6,446 nucleotides of DNA from SHLJ01 sp041618535. GTDB taxonomy: Bacteria > Bacteroidota > Bacteroidia > Flavobacteriales > Flavobacteriaceae. A program made the translations under genes and the position numbers. Below, one piece after another: positions 6,419 through 6,446 of the stretch (positions within the stretch are counted from its first letter, which is position 1; each line of letters starts with the position of its first letter). Under the pieces are notes generated by a model. That model made no database searches, was not told where the DNA came from, and was given only the letters and a program-made list of their open reading frames with translations. Location: contig JBFKFP010000153.1 in assembly GCA_041618535.1 (NCBI GenBank), forward strand, positions 1 through 6,446, read 5' to 3'.

Positions 6419-6446
6419 GGCTACTTCAATTACCTTTTAGTAGTTA

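Larger units (their letters stand above)
6183..6446. other. Gene-free AT-rich right end
   Basis: Neither strand has an open frame longer than a few tens of codons, and none of the short ones has protein-like composition or a recognisable start context. No tRNA, rRNA or known regulatory RNA was recognised. Apart from the two inverted repeats listed separately (6288-6379 and 6397-6418), nothing can be named. It may be the 5' regulatory region or 3' tail of a gene beyond the edge, or carry an unannotated RNA. Confidence 0.6.

Noticed and set aside
1..6446. CRISPR array, defence system, prophage or biosynthetic cluster
   Set aside because: No regularly spaced direct repeats, nucleases, integrases, toxin-antitoxin pairs or assembly-line enzymes are seen; all five genes belong to known metabolic or envelope families.

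Overview
The window most likely comes from a member of the Bacteroidota, probably Flavobacteriia. The strongest clue is a textbook Bacteroidota promoter (TTTG, 19 bp, TAAATTTG) in front of the acpH-ggt pair. The near absence of Shine-Dalgarno sequences, the GGEGNGG sugar loop of the GlmM-like mutase and the single LpxL-type acyltransferase fit the same group. The coding DNA is of moderate GC; the last 400 bases are visibly AT-rich.

Layout: (1) 1-2057, minus strand: a two-gene operon, acyl carrier protein phosphodiesterase (acpH) followed by gamma-glutamyltransferase (ggt). Their reading frames overlap by 11 nt, and ggt runs off the left edge without its last ~80 residues. (2) 2058-2231: a divergent intergenic promoter region. 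(3) 2232-5153, plus strand: a phosphoglucosamine mutase (glmM-like), then after a 27-nt gap a cysteine-desulfurase-like class V aminotransferase. (4) 5143-6018, minus strand: a lipid A secondary acyltransferase of the LpxL/HtrB family that starts with GTG and converges on the aminotransferase with an 11-nt stop-to-stop overlap. (5) 6019-6446: no credible gene, but four separate inverted repeats.

Three of the five genes touch envelope precursors. GlmM makes glucosamine-1-phosphate for UDP-GlcNAc, which feeds both peptidoglycan and lipid A. The LpxL-type enzyme transfers a secondary acyl chain from acyl-ACP to lipid A. AcpH removes the phosphopantetheine arm from ACP. GGT works in the periplasm or on the outer surface on glutathione and other gamma-glutamyl compounds. 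The PLP enzyme does not fit this theme clearly; its substrate cannot be told from the sequence.

The window is mostly ordinary chromosomal housekeeping. I see no defence system, mobile element, CRISPR array or secondary-metabolite cluster. The parts most worth a second look are the gene-free right end with its stacked dyads, including a possible branched RNA fold at 6288-6379, and the PLP enzyme with its unusual active-site residues.
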